This document shows positions 48,848-50,352 of a DNA stretch of 50,352 bases, in pieces. The translations under genes were made by a program, and so were the position numbers. The notes below the pieces were generated by a model that made no database searches, was not told where the DNA came from, and worked only from the letters and a program-made list of their open reading frames with translations. Position 1 is the first letter of the stretch, and each line of letters starts with the position of its first letter. Source of the DNA: Bifidobacterium parmae (GTDB taxonomy: Bacteria; Actinomycetota; Actinomycetes; Actinomycetales; Bifidobacteriaceae); assembly GCF_002860365.1 (NCBI RefSeq), contig NZ_NMWT01000001.1, positions 150,568-200,919 on the forward strand, in the 5' to 3' direction.

Positions 48848-49668
48848 CGTAGACGGCTCCTGCGTTCGGCTCCCTCGTGCAGGTTGAAACGCCCTCGCCA
48901 GTCCCATGGGCCGACGAAACGCAAAGCCAACAGAATCGGCAGGAATAGTGTCACGCACATCCATATGAGCTCGGCCACCTGCACCATTTTGTAGCCGGAC
49001 CATTCGAATTTCAGGTTTCGCGCGCTGCTCCAGAACATCTCCGTCAGACATACAGGGAACCAGGATATTCCGATGAGGAACAGTGTGCCGACTATGGGGC
49101 CGCCGAACATGTAGCGTAGTTGTGTGGCCGGCATGGAGGAGGCGAACGCCAGCTCCTCGAGCGAGGCCGGGACATAAGTCGTTGCACGGCCGAACACGAG
49201 ACGGCAGAAGCACCAATACAGCAGGAACCCGACCAGCCACATCGCGACCGCCGCCACGTACGTGTTCCATTCGTTGCGATCCATGGTGATTGGTTTGAGG
49301 AAGGCCAGCAGCGTCACATCATCCACCGTGGACGTGTGATGTGTTCCCTTCTCCGGCGCGAGCAGCCGGCCAATCTCATGGATCAGGACCATCAGACCGG
49401 GCACGGCGCCCGCGGCGGCGGCTCCGGCGGCGGCTCCGGCCTGCGCCCAGCCGGGGCCGCCGCCGAGATCCAGCACGCGTTTGACGGGCGTCTTCTCCCG
49501 CGTGTCCCAGAACACCTGGGCGCCGTCCTCGAGACGCCCCACCAGCACATACCGCATGAACAACACCAACCGCCATCCCTCACTTCCCTGCCCCTGGAAA
49601 TCGTCCTTGGGCCAATCATACGGTTCATCACCGTCACTGAGGTCCGCCGCGTTGTCGTATGAGCTCAT
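48844..49668 (-). CDS. Uncharacterised multi-TM membrane protein
   Basis: The product has 274 residues. A polar N-terminus (MSSYDNAADLSDGDEPYDWP) is followed by WRLVLFMRYVLVGRLEDG. A Gly/Ala-rich hydrophobic segment comes at about 78-98 (AQAGAAAGAAAAGAVPGLMVLI). Three clear TM segments then lie at about 137-160 (AAVAMWLVGFLLYWCFCRLVFG), 190-212 (GPIVGTLFLIGISWFPVCL) and 228-250 (QVAELIWMCVTLFLPILLALRFV). I recognise no family. The ATG at 49668 lacks a clear Shine-Dalgarno. It is the first gene of a two-gene minus-strand operon. Confidence 0.65.
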   Translation of the reverse strand: MSSYDNAADLSDGDEPYDWPKDDFQGQGSEGWRLVLFMRYVLVGRLEDGAQVFWDTREKTPVKRVLDLGGGPGWAQAGAAAGAAAAGAVPGLMVLIHEIGRLLAPEKGTHHTSTVDDVTLLAFLKPITMDRNEWNTYVAAVAMWLVGFLLYWCFCRLVFGRATTYVPASLEELAFASSMPATQLRYMFGGPIVGTLFLIGISWFPVCLTEMFWSSARNLKFEWSGYKMVQVAELIWMCVTLFLPILLALRFVGPWDWRGRFNLHEGAERRSRLR

Positions 49669-49806
49669 CAGTCACATCGAATGTGGGTACCATCAAGGAT
49701 AAGGTCGGCGAGATTCGGAAAATCGTGGAATAACGTCGTCCGACGGCGGCGATGACGTACCGGCGCGGATTCGCTTCCATGCCGACAGGTGACAGGTGGT
49801 ATCGAT

Positions 49807-50352
49807 ATGGCGAAACGTTCACGACGAAGGGGCGGGTCTGTGAGACTCAGGGGATTCGGCGCATTGAAGCAGTTCGACGAGGATATGCGGATCGTGTCCG
49901 ATGCCTCGGGGCGCGTGTTCACGATGACTGGCGTGGTCTGGCGCCTCGCCATGATTGGCGTGCTGGCCGTCATCGACTTGCTGGCTCAGGCGTGGTGGGT
50001 CGTGTCGAGTCGCAACGTCGGCTGGGATCCGTGGTGGCTCGGCGTGTTCGGAATCGATTCGGGTGGGTTCGATGCCATATCGTTGGTGGCGGGCGTATTG
50101 GGCGTCGCCCCCGTGATCGGCATGGCGCTCATGCTGCCCGTGTTCCTGCTGCCCGGCGTGACATGGTTGTTCCATGTGATGATGGTCGCGTTCATCGGCG
50201 GCACGGCGCGGCTTCTGGGCACGGGATTCGGCAGGACGATACTGTACATGCGGGGTGTGCGTGACGGTGTGACCTCGAATTACGGCAGTGGCGTGGCCGG
50301 CACGTTGGAGCTGTCGGACACGGTGGCCGGCGCATGGCCGGCGGTCGTGGCG
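49807..50352 (+). CDS. Uncharacterised membrane protein, N-terminal part (3' end outside window)
   Basis: The frame starting at ATG 49807 stays open for 182 codons to the window edge. AGGTGG lies about 9 nt upstream. The N-terminus is basic (MAKRSRRRGGSVRLRGFGALKQF). Hydrophobic segments follow at about residues 46-68 (WRLAMIGVLAVIDLLAQAWWVV) and 98-140 (ISLVAGVLGVAPVIGMALML and PVFLLPGVTWLFHVMMVAFIGG, perhaps two TMs). No family is recognised. It is divergent from the 48844 gene, with 138 bp between. Confidence 0.7.
   Translation, partial: MAKRSRRRGGSVRLRGFGALKQFDEDMRIVSDASGRVFTMTGVVWRLAMIGVLAVIDLLAQAWWVVSSRNVGWDPWWLGVFGIDSGGFDAISLVAGVLGVAPVIGMALMLPVFLLPGVTWLFHVMMVAFIGGTARLLGTGFGRTILYMRGVRDGVTSNYGSGVAGTLELSDTVAGAWPAVVA

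Overview
The window is about 50 kb of high-GC, gene-dense actinobacterial chromosome that I assign to Bifidobacterium. The evidence is the RpoB/RpoC sequences, the ftsH-folE-folP-folBK-DUF3180 cluster, a fucose-type lactaldehyde reductase, and many GC-rich intergenic repeats. The genus call is an inference from protein families; I do not name a species. Both window edges cut a gene: galE at the left and a membrane protein at the right.

Layout. 1-1.2 kb: galE 3' end, then tRNA-Asp and tRNA-Phe. 1.2-1.97 kb: gene-free DNA with several families of degenerate repeats. 2-9.3 kb: nucleoside deoxyribosyltransferase, a cyclopropane fatty acid synthase-type methyltransferase, fucO, a family 2 glycosyltransferase (minus strand), an AI-2E family permease and a processive-type glycosyltransferase. 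9.6-17.9 kb: dacB, hpt, ftsH, folE, folP, a FolB-FolK fusion carrying an extra degenerate FolK-like domain, and a DUF3180 membrane protein. 18-24 kb: a DHA2-type MFS exporter, an ACT-domain/UPF0210 pair, and a large two-TM protein with a C-terminal zinc ribbon. 24.2-25.7 kb: a candidate mobile unit in which one PD-(D/E)XK (DUF559-like) gene lies between two inverted copies of a 112-bp palindromic repeat. 25.7-28.4 kb: trmL, mutY and a small membrane protein. 28.4-28.6 kb: three 28-bp repeats with an exact 61-bp period, CRISPR-like in dimensions. 28.8-36.6 kb: rpoB and rpoC. 37.3-48.2 kb: a surface-associated operon made of a transmembrane Ser/Thr kinase, a Thr-motif membrane protein, a 2,520-residue exported multi-module protein, and a further membrane protein after a terminator. 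48.2-50.35 kb: three more uncharacterised membrane proteins.

The fol genes form the pteridine branch of folate synthesis, downstream of the ftsH housekeeping cluster. rpoBC are the beta and beta-prime subunits of RNA polymerase. The kinase operon genes overlap by 4 nt (ATGA), which suggests coupled expression of a sensor, a phosphorylatable partner and a large surface structure.

GC-rich dispersed repeats (a palindromic stem, a second stem, then GGGTGGT) sit in many intergenic gaps, often as facing pairs, in the manner of BIME/REP elements. The most promising points for follow-up are the palindrome-flanked nuclease gene with its DnaA-box-like cluster, the orphan CRISPR-like mini-array, the kinase/giant-protein operon, and the three-domain folate protein.
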